From Niebla homalea (taxonomy: Eukaryota > Ascomycota > Lecanoromycetes > Lecanorales > Ramalinaceae), in contig JAHGAU010000012.1 of the NCBI GenBank assembly GCA_019925105.1, positions 186,001-250,000 on the forward strand: DNA of 64,000 nt, in the 5' to 3' direction. Made by a program: the position numbers and the translations under genes. Under the pieces are notes generated by a model, which saw nothing but the letters and a program-made list of their open reading frames with translations, did no database searches and had not been told where the DNA came from. Positions 11,517-22,897 of this stretch are shown piece by piece (within the stretch, counting starts at the first letter, position 1; every line of letters begins with the position of its first letter).

Positions 11517-13077
11517 TGTCTTTCAACGAGTAGATGAGCTCACACGTAACGCAGTGAAGCGTGTGAGTGGAGCAACTGGCTGCTGGTGCTCCTCGATATG
11601 GAGGCAGTGGAGACGAAGCGAAGATGTCAAGCATTCGGTTTGTGGGGACGGGAAGGCGTTTATTTCTAAAGAAAAAAAACGCATGTCATAGGCTAAAATG
11701 GCAAACGCAAAGCCAACTAGCCAGGGGAAAGCCGTGTTGAGCAGAGTGCAAGAGCTTGGGAGGATCCACGATGTTCTAGCCCTGCCAATTGACGAATATA
11801 ATAGTACGGATCGTACCGCAATGGCAATCTGCCAAGTACATAGAAGTTAGAACCCTGCTCCTGCAAAATGACAGCATATCGGTAAAGACGGAACTTGCAG
11901 ATCCAGGTCGATTTCACGGATAGAGTCGCAGTATTTCCAGTACCTGCATATCCTCTTTATCTGGGAGATCAACCAGAGACACCAGACACGTGGATCTATG
12001 CGATGCGGGTTCTCAAAGTATGTCCCGTTTGTGGTGCTAGGTAGCACGACCGACTAGCCACGACACAGAAGATTCAGGGTTCAGGGCCTCGACGCGGGAT
12101 GTGCATTCCTTAATAGTTGGTGCTTTGCAAGGCATGATTGGCCGTAATTTGTTTCTGTTCAAAAGGACATCTTCTTCCCGCGTGGGAATGGTGGAGCCGC
12201 GAATTTTCCTGATTGGTGCGCACATAGAAAAACCTTAAGATCGGGCAATTGTTTAGCTTGCCGTTGCGCTTCAGGCACGGTCCCACCTGGATCCATGCTT
12301 TGGAACTATGGACACAGGCAAATTCACCGCTTTCGAATCAAATTAGCAGTAGTCAAGTGACTTGCTTTGACGATAGTGAGCCGGTGGTTGAGCGAAGTGA
12401 GACCGCGTCTGCGTGAGTGGAGGTGCTTTGACTCCCCAAGACCCAAGTTGCTCGTGTCCAGGAGCTTTGATGTCGCATAATTGATAAGAGGTGCATTTGG
12501 AGATGAACATGTCTGCATTCTTGCGATGAGGTCAGACATCCAGTGCAACTCTGCAATCACCGAGTTTGGGCGCATGCTTCATGCTTGTGCATATGATGTG
12601 TGCGAGACTGCGAGCTGCGAAGACGTCTCGGTTAAACTTCTGCCCAAGTGCCAATCCAAGGGACAAGACGACAAGTGCTGACGGATCAAAATTCGAGGCC
12701 CACCAATGACTAATTTAGTCGTCTTTTCACCCCGCGGCGTAGCTTGAGTAATTGAGTTGGTCTTATCACTATCCTCGAAAAGGAAATTCGCATGACAAAG
12801 AAGAAAGTCCTGGTCTGGTTGCGACTTGTCCATCAGGATGAGTTGGGAACAAGGCTGATCCTGGCTTCCTGTTCGATGAGCAAAAGACCAGAAGAGCGCC
12901 ACCGCCAATGTAAAGACGGCACGTTGGCACAACTTGCTCCAGAGGTGTCTCCGCGGAGCCTCTCGGAGCTGAAACGGGATTGCATCACCATCGACATCGA
13001 CAATGAGCATCTCGAGCACTGGAAACCACATCAACGATATCATGAACGTGTAGACAAGGCCGTTGCTCACTGGCCTT
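11517..13077. other. long intergenic region, no gene supported
   Basis: About 1.56 kb between the start of the rhodopsin-fold gene (minus) and the 3' end of MED17 (minus). Open frames at 12579-13070 (minus) and 12792-13217 (plus) overlap each other and carry no recognisable motif; the former lies directly downstream of MED17 and may be 3' UTR. Nothing else was recognised. Confidence 0.5.
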
Positions 13078-14989
13078 CTACCCTGTGCTTGGCAGGTCAG
13101 ACAGGACGTCGTGCAATGGGCGCGATTCTCCTAGGAGAGGCCCATGCTCGGAACTCCAGACCCAAGTCATTGCTCTTGATTCATGCAGCTTTCCACTCCT
13201 TTGCCAGTCAACTGTGAGTTGATGTGAATCAGTGGAGACTGTCAATTTATCTTTTGCTTCCGTTCCTAAATTGGAGCGAAGAATAACATCGACCCCATTC
13301 TCCGCGTCCTGCCAAGTCTCGATCTGGTGTTTGATATAGTGCTTGATGGCTTTCTGAAGGAGGCTGCTCAGCTCTGACTCAAAGTCGGCAAGGGAGGGTA
13401 GGGATGAGCCAGACTCCCTCGAACCGGGCGCCAAGGGATAATGGATATAGTAAGAAGTGCCAAAGTTTGGCGCAGCAAGAGATGTGGATATGCGCAACCT
13501 CAAAGGCGTGTGTTGTCCCGGCAGAGTAATGTGCATGATGGAGGATGTGAGTGCACTGACTAGGCCAAGCCCTGCCTGGACTCTGGCTGGCTGAGATTCG
13601 TTTGATGTCGAGCTAGACGTCTCCAGCTTGGGCAGGAAAGGCTCCATCTCGGTGCTGAATTGCACCCCAGCTTTAGCCATGTAATCGGTGACTTGACGAA
13701 TCAAACTGTGCAAGCCATACATGCTGGCACGATGCTGCAGGATCTCAATTATCGGACCTAGCAGTGGATATATCTTGCGTGCTTGTTTGCCTTCTCGTAT
13801 AGCGCTTGGCGGCTTTGACCGGTCATGTAGGTTTTGCAAATGTGCTTGGGACAGCGAAAGACGTAGGACGATAGAGATAGGGCCCCCTATTTCATCATGG
13901 GATGATCCTCTCTGGTGGTCGTCTCCTTCTTCGGAAGGATCCAGCGATATTTCAATCTGTTTGTCAGACCCATACGGAAAGAACACTTGATTGTCGATGC
14001 ATTGGACACCATGATTGGTGAGATATTGGGCCTCTCGCTGAATTTCATGCACCAGCTCTTCGTCATAGATGCTATTGCGAGCTTCGAGTATTTCTTCTTC
14101 GAGGGACGTCCCTGAGCCCTGGACTAGCGAGCGGCTGTAGGTGGTAGAGATAGGTCTACCATTCTGGAGGGTACGAACTCTGAGCCTCCCATTGATAGCC
14201 TTGGGCCCTCTGTCCAGACTGACATCGCCGGTCTCATCGCGGCGCAGGGCTGCGACGCCCTTGTCCCGAAAGCTGGTGTGTGCTTCCGCAAAGCCGTAAC
14301 GCACGCTCAAGGTATGCTTCTCACGAGGGAGTCGCGACAAGGACCAGCCTTTGTCCTTTACTGCGAGAACTTGATTCCAGTAGCGCGTTTCCTTCCCAAT
14401 CTCGCCCTCCAGCCGCGTGGCCGAGTGTAGCAGTGAATCGGCGGCACTGTTCAGGGACTGCATCCTCCAGCCCATCGATAACATTGTATCCTGCGCTTTT
14501 TCGAACACTGACTTCTTCCGTGCTTGCATCACTTCGGAACCAAGGGAACCCATTGGTATATTATCCTTGAGCATGGGGGACATGGTGAGGCCAGCGGGTC
14601 CGGGAGTCCGTAGCGACAGAAGCAATGAGGTAAACTCAAGAGCCATTGTGCTTTCATACGTCGCGAGTCTGTACAGCATCAGTACCCCATCACCGAGACG
14701 AGAAGAGGTAAGCATGCCTTATTGACTTCAGCATGTCTTCTCTTGCCTTCATGACCCGCTCTTTCTTTGTTTTGGCATCTTCGACTTCTTCCCCTGTGTC
14801 CATGTGCTCATCTTCTTCCAGCGCAGTCTCATTCTCCGACCCATTTTGGATCTCCTCCTCCAAGCTTTCTTCGGTCACGTTTCGAAAGCTGCCGTTTTGT
14901 TCGTTGATTCGAGAGATGAGGTACTGCAGTGAATTCTTTTCCTGGTTTGGTGGGACAGGAGCTTGAAGAGACACCTTAATGTTACTCAT
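13078..14989 (-). CDS. MED17: Mediator complex subunit 17 (Srb4/MED17)
   Basis: Exon 1 14989-14718 and exon 2 14668-13078 give 620 residues. The N-terminus has the QYLISRINEQNGSFRNVTEE block, an acidic Glu/Asp stretch (about 45-75) and the coiled KKERVMKAREDMLKSIR segment. It continues across the intron into LATYESTMALEFTSLLLSL, MSPMLKDNIPMGSLGSEVM, GWRMQSLNSAADSLLHSATR and KETRYWNQVLAVKDKGWSLS, in the order of fungal MED17. MED17 is the core head-module scaffold linking activators to RNA polymerase II. The intron has GC rather than GT at its donor (AG/GCATGC, 49 nt); no GT alternative preserves the frame. Start chosen at 14989 because upstream residues lack an ATG and family similarity begins here. 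Divergent from the phosphofructokinase gene. Confidence 0.92.
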
Positions 14990-15653
14990 GTTTGGAGGAG
15001 CGTGTAGATGAGCAAGATGGCATGGCACGCGAGGAGGAAATGAGAGAGAGAGAGAAAATCAATGCAAGGCACGCGTTTCAATTGGGTTTGAATGTCTCAG
15101 ACTCTCAATTGCCAAGGCTGCCAAGCTTAGTGAGATCTCCTTGCGTAAGGCTGCAAATCCGGGGTAGCTTCGGTAAGCTTCGGCCACAGCGTCGGCGACC
15201 TGGCCGCCGGGAGCCAATGAACAAGGGGAATTGGATAAGGAGGAAGCTGCGCGTGGGAACTTTTTAGGCGGGGCAACCAAGGCAAAGCTCCGTTTGCTTT
15301 TCTTTTCTCTCCCCATTATATTGTTTCCCATCGATGTCCCGACCACCTGTTCCTTATACATCCTGGCATAGTGCTGTCCATATGTATCTGCATTATTAGC
15401 CACGTAACTAGTGAGTACAATGATCTGCTATCTCCCCCTGTGAAACTGCGTTCGATTAGTCCCCGACCACAGAATTCATGCTCTTTCGAAAACTCCAACA
15501 ACGAAGTCAAGATATCAAATCCGCAGCACAAATCTCATCACCTTTCCTCAAGTCTGCTCATTTTGATGACTACAATGCTAACGCGATCTTAGCCATCCTA
15601 AGCCTTGATCGCTGTTCCTCCCTCATTATCTTTCCTCTAGTAACTCTCCGACA
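14990..15653. promoter_or_regulatory. divergent promoter region MED17 / phosphofructokinase
   Basis: 664 bp separate the two opposing start codons (14989 minus, 15654 plus). A purine-rich GAGAGAGAGAG run lies at about 15041-15055. A pyrimidine-rich stretch ending in TTTCCTCTAG at about 15631-15640, just before the phosphofructokinase ATG, could be a 5'-UTR splice acceptor. No TATA element was assigned. Confidence 0.5.
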
Positions 15654-18109
15654 ATGGCCCCAGTCATGAATGGCGAGGCCCCCAAGCCTCGCAAACGCAT
15701 AGGCGTAATGACTTCGGGAGGAGATGCGCCGGGTATGAATGGGGCAGTACGCGCGGTCGTACGAATGACTCTTCAAGAAGGATGTGAAGCATACGCCGTA
15801 ATGGAAGGCTACCAAGGCTTGGTTGAGGGTGGTGATTGGATAAAACAGTTGGAGTGGGCTGATGTCCGTGGCTGGCTCTCAGAGGGTGGTACCCTGATCG
15901 GGACTGCACGGTGTCAAGACTTTAGAGAACGGCCAGGCCGTCTGAGGGCCGCCAAAAACATGATCGAAAAGGGCATCAATGGCCTGGTCATTTGCGGTGG
16001 AGACGGCAGCCTTACAGGCGCCGACACCTTTCGTAAAGAATGGCCATCATTACTCAGCCAGCTTGCTTCGACCAATGAGATCACGGCCGCCGAACAGGAA
16101 GAGTACAAGTTTCTCAACATTGTGGGACTGGTCGGCTCCATCGACAACGATTTCGCCGACACTGATGCTACAATTGGATGCTACTCTTCCCTGGGGAGAA
16201 TCTGCGAGGCTGTCGATTATATTGACGCGACCGCATTTTCCCACCAGCGGGCATTTGTCATTGAAGTCATGGGCAGGCATTGCGGCTGGCTGGCTTTGAT
16301 GGCCGGTGTCAGTACAGGCGCCGACTACATTTTCATCCCTGAGAATCCTCCACCAGAGGGTTGGGAAACACACATGTGCGATATCATCAAGAATGTAAGC
16401 CTTCATACTCGTGATATGGATTGTGCTAACCGATCTTGTCAGCACCGTGCTCTAGGCAAGAGGAAGACGATTGTCATTGTGGCCGAGGGCGCCCACGACC
16501 GAGACCTCAACAAGATTTCGCCAACCAAAGTCAAGGATCTCCTCTCAGGTCCATTGAAACTTGACACTAGAATCACCACCCTCGGACACGTACAGCGCGG
16601 CGGTCAAGCATGTGCGTATGATCGACAGATGTCAACTCTTCAGGGGGTCGAAGCCGTCCGAGCGGTTCTTGATGCGAAGCCTGGAGATGCATCACATTTC
16701 ATCTCCGTTGTTGAGAACAAGATTGTGAGGAAGCCACTACTGGAAGCAGTCGCTACCACGCAAGCGGTTGCAGAAGCTATCGAGAACAAGGACTTCCACA
16801 AAGCAGTTGCCCTCCGCGGAGATGAATTCAAAGAATACTATGACGCCTACATGACCACTACAGCGACAGATCAGCCTGGTCTGCTTCTACCAGAATCAAA
16901 AGCATGTTTTCCTTTTTGTTATTCTCTCAACAACACTGACCGTGAAAGCAGAGAATGAACATCGCAATAATCCATGTTGGTGCCCCCGCTGGCGGCATGA
17001 ACTCTGCAACTCGCTCAGCTGTAGCCTACTGCCTTTCGCGTGGCCACAAACCGTGGGCCATCCACAATGGCTTCGCCGGTCTTGTAAGACATCACAAGGA
17101 TACACCCCTCGGCTCCGTCAGACCCGTTGATTGGCTCGAGGTTGAAGGCTGGATCAGCAAAGGCGGATCCGAAATTGGAACCAACCGTGACCTTCCCAGC
17201 AAAGTTGGGATCGCAGAGACAGCCGCCTGCTTCAAGGAATGGAAATTTGACGCTCTCTTCATCATTGGTGGGTTCGAAGCCTTCAGTGCCATGTCGGAGA
17301 TGCGCAAGGGCCAAGCTGAATACCCTCCCTTCCGCATTCCCATGGTCCTCCTCCCCGCCACCATTAGCAATAACGTTCCCGGCACCGAATACTCTGTCGG
17401 AAGTGACACCTGCCTGAACGCACTCGTAGGGTACTGCGACGCGATTAAACAGTCTGCTTCCGCATCACGCCGCCGCATCTTCGTAGTCGAGACTCAGGGC
17501 GGCAGGTCAGGCTATATCGCGACCATGGCTGGCCTCGCCATTGGTGCCTTAGCCGTCTACACCCCCGAAGAAGGCATCGACCTGGCCATGCTGGGCCGAG
17601 ATATCGAGCATCTCCGTGAAAGTTTTGCCACCGACAAGGGTCAAACCCGCGGTGGCAAGCTGATCCTCAATTCCGAGCACGCCTCCGCAACATACACAAC
17701 GCAAGTTATCGCCGATATGATCAAAGAGGAATCCCACGGCCGCTTTGAGTCCCGTTTCGCCATCCCTGGCCACGTCCAGCAAGGCGGGACCCCATCACCC
17801 ATGGATCGTGTGCGCGCCGTCCGTCTAGCCGTGAAGTGTATCCAGAAACTAGAAGGCTATGCAAATTCCGGGAAGACCCCGGAAGTGCAGATGAAGGATG
17901 AAGATACGATGAGCGTCATCGGTATCACAGGTGCAAGCGTAGTGTTCAACTCAATGAAGCGGCTGGAGGCCGAAGAGACGGACTGGAAAGATCGGAGGCC
18001 GTTGAACGAGAGTTGGTTGGCGTACAAGAAAATCGTGGATACGTTGAGCGGTCGGCCAAAACCGCTGGATTGCTGTCATCATTGCGGGAAGAAGAAGACG
18101 GCTGTCTAG
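15654..18109 (+). CDS. pfkA: 6-phosphofructokinase (fungal double-domain, ATP-dependent)
   Basis: Exons 15654-16394, 16443-16901 and 16952-18109 give 785 residues, the usual size of an ascomycete phosphofructokinase with fused catalytic and regulatory halves. N-terminal half: [10 protein letters not shown] (20-29, ATP site), [12 protein letters not shown] (about 110), [11 protein letters not shown] with the catalytic Asp (about 162), MGRHCGWLA (about 205) and LGHVQRGG. C-terminal half: [38 protein letters not shown] and [15 protein letters not shown], with catalytic residues replaced as in the regulatory half. It catalyses the committed step of glycolysis in the cytosol. The N-terminal yeast-type extra domain is absent, as in other filamentous fungi. 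Intron 1 is 48 nt, so reads through in frame. Intron 2 (16902-16951) uses a GC donor (GCATGT). The C-terminus ends in a Cys/His-rich CCHHCGKKK. Confidence 0.95.
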
Positions 18110-18462
18110 TGCTTACGCCACTGGATCGGCCTGACGGGGAGTTGTTTTTGGGGAGGTAGGGAATCGTACAGGGACGAGTCAATGATGGATAGATGAAGAG
18201 TTAAAAGATTTATATGACTATGAGAGGTTCAATACCTAGAACAGGGCAATCTCATGATTTTTATGACGAAAGACGCCTATCGCTGTGTTCGGATGAAGTC
18301 ATTATTGCTTGCCTGTGCTCCCCGTAGCGCCCAATTTGACCGGCATCGCTTGATATGCACCTTCCCAGGACTCGGATGAAACGATCATGCCTCTCGAATT
18401 TCCCAACAACATGCCCTCCACCCAATCATCGCCCTGATCCCCAGACCACCCTCTCACAATCC
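18110..18462. other. convergent 3' region
   Basis: About 350 bp between the stop of the phosphofructokinase gene (plus) and the stop of the low-complexity gene (minus). It presumably holds both 3' UTRs. No repeat or gene seen. Confidence 0.5.
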
Positions 18463-19440
18463 TCACATCACAAGCGGCGTAATGGCCTCCCTCATCGCCC
18501 TACTCCCCGACCCCAGCCTCCCCCCATCTCTCCCTACCATACGCGCCCCATACCCTGCCTCTCCTTCCTCCCTCCGCCCCCTCTCCTCCCGTCCAAACCT
18601 CTCCAGCCTCCGTTCCCTGATCCCCCTCTCCAATGCCTCCCTCGCCTCCGTCGCACTCCGCACCCCATTCCCAATCCCCCGCCGCACTATCGCCCCTCCC
18701 ACATGCGGCAACGGTCCCTGATCACTCCTCACACGGTGTCTGCTACCCAGCGCCGTCGCCGGCTTCGGCTGTACCCGCAACAGTGGCTGCGGTGGTGGTG
18801 GCGGAGGACGGAGCTGGTGGCGGAGGTAGTCCGAGTCGTGGTGTGTCGTTCGAGCGCTTCGACTGCCGGCATTGGCGCGATGGTAACCATCCTCGTGGTA
18901 TCGAGCTCCCGCCGCCGAGGAGGACGACGGGGACCCGGCTGTCCGTCTCGGCCGCTGCTGCTGCTGCTCACGCCGCCGCCGCACCACCACGACTTCTCCC
19001 TCCTCCTCCTCTTCCTCCTCATCCGCTGCTGGCGCCTCGGCTTCGCCGTCCGTGAGTGGTCCCTCATAATCCAGCACCTCCACGACTTCCCGCCGCAACG
19101 GCTCCTCCGGCGGCGGCAACAGGGAAGGAGGAGGAGGGGGCCGGTATTGCAGTCCCTCCAGCCCTTCCAACCCCAATCCCTTGGGCAGTTTCACTTTGGG
19201 CAGGCCCTGCTTCCCAACTGCCGCCCCTCTCTTGCCCTGCGCTGCTGCTGCTGCCACCACCACAGCACCACCACCACTGTTCTTTCTGGGGGTTTTGGTG
19301 GGGCTGGTGGAGCGCTGGCGGGTGCCTGCGAAGTATTGGAGCAGGCCCATGTTGGATGCGATGGGGTCGACGGGTTTGGGTGGGGGGGCAGGGGGGTGGC
19401 GCGGGCGGATCCAGGCGCCTTTGGTGGTGGCGTGGGGCAT
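18463..19440 (-). CDS. hypothetical low-complexity protein
   Basis: One open frame of 325 residues from an ATG (complement of 19438-19440). Features: Pro-rich start with KPVDPIASNMGLLQYFAGTRQRST (about 22-45), an Ala/Gly/Lys segment, KVKLPKGLGLEGLEGLQY, then a Pro run, an acidic run of Glu (about 140-150), Gln and Arg runs, and a basic C-terminal half with REALERGIRERRLERFGREERG (about 270-292), probably helical. Mostly disordered; no domain recognised. Other frames here are equally long because of GC-rich triplet repeats, but only this one has balanced charged composition and a conserved-looking N-terminus. No function assigned. Confidence 0.55.
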   Translation of the reverse strand: MPHATTKGAWIRPRHPPAPPPKPVDPIASNMGLLQYFAGTRQRSTSPTKTPRKNSGGGAVVVAAAAAQGKRGAAVGKQGLPKVKLPKGLGLEGLEGLQYRPPPPPSLLPPPEEPLRREVVEVLDYEGPLTDGEAEAPAADEEEEEEEGEVVVVRRRREQQQQRPRRTAGSPSSSSAAGARYHEDGYHRANAGSRSARTTHHDSDYLRHQLRPPPPPPQPLLRVQPKPATALGSRHRVRSDQGPLPHVGGAIVRRGIGNGVRSATEAREALERGIRERRLERFGREERGRREEGEAGYGARMVGRDGGRLGSGSRAMREAITPLVM

Positions 19441-20283
19441 TTTGTTGTTGTGATGGATGATGTGGTGTTTTGAGGGGTGGTGACGGGGGTTTGATTGAGC
19501 GAATGTATGTGGGGGGGGGAGGGGGTATGGGAGAGGAGATTGGGGCGAGGAGCGTGCGCAATATGGTTGGAAATAGGGTAGGGTAAGGGGAGTTCAGGAG
19601 AGATGGGATGGAGATTGGGTCATTCGAAGCATGGGGATGTTGCTCAGATGGTATAGACTTTGCAAAGCAAAAGATAAAATGTCTCACTGCTCACGAAGGA
19701 AAGATGTGTTGTTGTTGTGGCTGGGAGACGAACAGAGAAGGGAAAAAAAGGGGTGGCTGGGAGACGGTGGCAAATCACGAGTTTCGGGTGAGCTTCTTGA
19801 GTAGATCCTGGATTCATCTTTTCACTCTTCGCGCTGCGAGTCCCTCATGTGAGAAGCCGAAGGATCAAATCAAATTACATCAAGCTTCAACGAAAATAAT
19901 GTCGTTCGCGTTGAGCGGGCCAAATGATGATGTAAATATTCCCAAAAGTTTGAATATTTGTGCGACATGTTTGCCAAGCCCCGTTTGTCCGCCGGGCCGT
20001 TGTGCCACGCTTTCAGCCCTAGCCCCCTCGGCCCACCTTTTCTTGACCCGGTAGGAACATTCGCTATCGTGTGTCTTCAGATCTTGAAGCCCGGATCATC
20101 AATTAGCAAGGCTGAGGCTGAGGGATACGTATGGATTACGCTAGGTGCGACTGCCAGGGCAACATGCTGATCCTTCTTCAATGCCCCTTTCCCCTGAGCG
20201 TATAATAGCTTGCTGCGCTGCGACAAATTGGAGCCGCAGCGTCTGCGTCTGATAGACAGTGGCCTATCTGCTGATTCGCTACA
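19441..20283. other. intergenic, nothing recognised
   Basis: 843 bp upstream of the low-complexity gene on one side and of the kinase-like relic on the other. G-rich runs near 19500-19530 and 19740-19760; no gene or RNA recognised. Confidence 0.4.
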
Positions 20284-21577
20284 ATGGCTGATCCCTTATC
20301 AGCAGTGTTTGGGGCGCTCACCGTTGTCGGACAATGTATCAAGTACGTCGTCAAGTGACCGGGTATGCTTATTTGCTAAAGTCTGTTTTTAAGGTGTGGC
20401 GACTTGATGATGAAGAAATACAAGGCTTTCAAGCGTGCCGAATAGGTACAGCCACGCTCATTTGACTTGTTGAGATGCAAAAATGTCCTGAAACACAGAA
20501 GACCGTCCAAGGCTACAGGCCAAATCTGGCACTCGACGATTGCTACATCGCAGAAATCAGCATCATCAATCCAGATTTTAGAGCTGGTGTTCGAAACACT
20601 GGAAGGATGAGTCTTGCCTCGAAGCCTCCCAAGCCTCTTGATCTCGAAATCTCAACATCCTCGGAACGAGCAAGTGGCGACTTCCATCATGTTTGTACAT
20701 AATGCACAATTCGTGCACAAGAGTGTCCCCCTGAGACAATCGTGCTTTTGACAAGCGACAATACACTGCTCGACATCCCCTCCCTGGTCGGCTTCGACAA
20801 CTTCCGTCTTGCGGACGGCAAGACGCAGCTGCAAGAGACTCCTTGTGGGAAAGAAATCTTTATCGTCGCCCTAAGAGACAGGGTCTGCGGCCCGAACACG
20901 ATTATACAATGCTCCATGATACTGGGCATCTGTCTGCTAGAGATCGGGCTGTGGTCATTATTTGTAAGTGACGAATGGATCGTTGCCAGTCCATGTTATG
21001 GCGCAAGATGTTCTGCGCCTTTGTGAAGCTGTCAGTCGGGCCTTGCTAATAGAAGAGAAGGTCGAATGGAATGTCGATGATGAAGTCGAGCCTTGCGCTA
21101 GAGTCAGTGACGTGATTCGAAAACAAGAAAAGGATTCACGTGCCAATGCGTTTGGCATCCAACGAGCTTTGAAGGGTGAGTCCATCAAACGCACAAAACA
21201 CGATCTAGTAATCTGACTGGCGCTCGCTACATTGTAGAGCTTGCCCAAATCGCTCTACCTGCAGAGATGGGAGCTCGATAAACCAAAATTGTCATCCCGT
21301 GCTGGATGTGTGGTCTACAACTCCTTACGTCTCGGCCACCCTTTCCAAATTCCACCCGGATGGCTAGACGACAGCTAGTCGCGAAAGAACCGCTTGATGG
21401 ACAAGCTAGTCCTGAAGGAATAGCGTTTGTGCACAAGCTGATTGCGCCTGACCCTGCATCACGCATCGCAGCCAAAGCTGCCCTCGAAGATGTTTGGTTC
21501 CAATCCATAAGCTTAGCAAATACCAGGCCAATAGACTCATATTTGCGAGAGTCGGAAACACAGTCATCTGGAATATA
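20284..21577 (+). pseudogene. relic of a HeLo-like / protein-kinase-like domain gene
   Basis: Seen: at 20284 a short start (MADPLSAVFGALTVVGQCIK) of the type that opens many fungal HeLo/prion-inhibition or NLR-like proteins, followed by a GTACGT donor-like site. At 20742-20960, TSDNTLLDIPSLVGFDNFRL and GICLLEIGLWS resemble the substrate-lobe and DIYSLG-V-LLEIGLW segments of the kinase-like domain in that family. At about 21240-21300 a P-EMGAR / TKIVIPC pair is interrupted by a stop. At 21400-21520, SPEGIAFVHKLIAPDPASRI resembles the last kinase subdomain. Stops and frame changes separate the pieces. Two different kinase-like tails may be mixed here. A degraded heterokaryon-incompatibility-type gene is the best guess. 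Confidence 0.45.
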
Positions 21578-21599
21578 GAGATCTAGCCCCCAGTCTCAG

Positions 21600-21930
21600 G
21601 GCTCGAAGACTTTGCGCCTGCCACAGTCGAAAGATAAGAAAGCGCCTGGGACCACGTCGAAGACGAAGAAAAAGGGTGGAAATGTCTCGAAGTCTAAGAA
21701 AGAGCCTAGCACTGACTCAAACACTAGCAAGGATTCCGCCACAGTATCGAAGACAAAGGAAGACCCAGGGACCGTCACCCAAGTTCATGCAAAGGAAACG
21801 AAAAGCTCAGGTCGAAAGGCGAATGATGGGCAGCTTGCTATTCGTGGCGCAGGACAAAGGCACAGGAGCGCAGATGCTCCCCGGACGACCCGGTCTTCGA
21901 GGACTCGGACGATTCGGCCGAGGAAATAAT
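21600..21930 (+). other. lysine/serine-rich open segment with imperfect repeats
   Basis: The frame from 21612 to 21929 encodes about 105 residues rich in Lys, Ser, Thr and Asp, with repeated short units of the type SKTK-x-D-PGT / SKSKKEPST. It follows the kinase-like relic directly and could be its disordered tail. No domain is recognised and there is no independent evidence that it is expressed. Confidence 0.25.
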
Positions 21931-22897
21931 TCGCCGTTGGTTTGATGTTCGGCAGTTAGATAGGGCAGTACAGCTAATTCCACGCTCCACAGGTGATCCC
22001 GGACACTTGAATGTACCCAGTACCCACAAAGAGCTTGCAGCGCCAATATCTAAAACCGTAGATCAGAAGATAACTTCTACAACTTCCCTAGAAACTCCCT
22101 TTTTCTCGGCCTCTATATCAAAATCCTACACCTCAATCAAATAAGAACCCCACGTCCCGAAGAGTCCATCAGACTCCTAATTAGACTTCAGAGAACCACG
22201 AAGGGAAGCAAGCTAAGAAGATATGTTCAGCGTCGCCCGCCAGCGAGCCAAGAAAACCTTTGAGAAAATGGAGAAGGATAATGCGCGGTTGCAGGAGGCT
22301 TCAAAAGACGGGCTTTGCTCATTCGTGTACGAAGCTGCGGATCTTGCGTCGGAAAAGTTTTGGTCAGCTGTTAATTCAGCTCGCATAGCTGACGCTTACT
22401 GCAATATTGACTGCTGTCACCGACCCTATGGAGCTTGGTGATTATTCATTGCCACGGCGAAATGTCAACAAGGAATGAGCGCGACTTGCACGCTCCGCGT
22501 CCGCATTGCATCATTTCAAAAGCATTCTCGCAGACGTCGTAGCAGATCGCGAAATTCAAGGGGGGAATTCAAACTATCTCAAGCACCGTTATCTTCTGGA
22601 TTTCTTAACTCGTCTCTTTGTCTCTCACCTTCTTGCGCTACTCTAATTCTCCCCCCTTGACCGATGGGGCTCATTGAGCCCACTGTATTGATTGAACCTC
22701 CATCACCCACACGAGATCAGTATACCCACAATCTCGGCGGCTCGAAAACATCCTCTACGGCAGACAATGACTCGTTCTCATCAGCCTGGAACCTATGGCC
22801 CCCTTCAATTCGGCTGATGCCAGGATGTGTCACTGAAGAGTCCTTCGAGCGGTTCTTGTACCACAGAAACACCCCCAGGGGCTCAAAGACCAGGGGC
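21931..22897. other. mostly uninterpreted stretch; short frame at 22223-22441
   Basis: A 72-codon frame at 22223 (starting MFSVARQRAKKTFEKMEKDN) has a charged helical start but no known motif and no exon partners. The remaining sequence down to the stop of the next minus-strand gene at 22898 shows nothing recognisable. Confidence 0.25.

Noticed and set aside
12579..13217. Minus (163 codons) and plus (141 codons) frames overlapping each other
   Set aside because: No recognisable motif on either strand; position immediately 3' of MED17 fits untranslated sequence.
16395..16442. Phosphofructokinase reading straight through the 48-nt segment as coding
   Set aside because: The segment has GTAAGC...TCAG splice sites and encodes residues that interrupt the conserved [12 protein letters not shown] block, so it is an intron.
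18355..19473. Long plus-strand open frame of 372 codons, rich in Pro, Leu and Arg
   Set aside because: Lies opposite the minus-strand frame in GC-rich triplet-repeat DNA; composition is an artefact and no motif is present.
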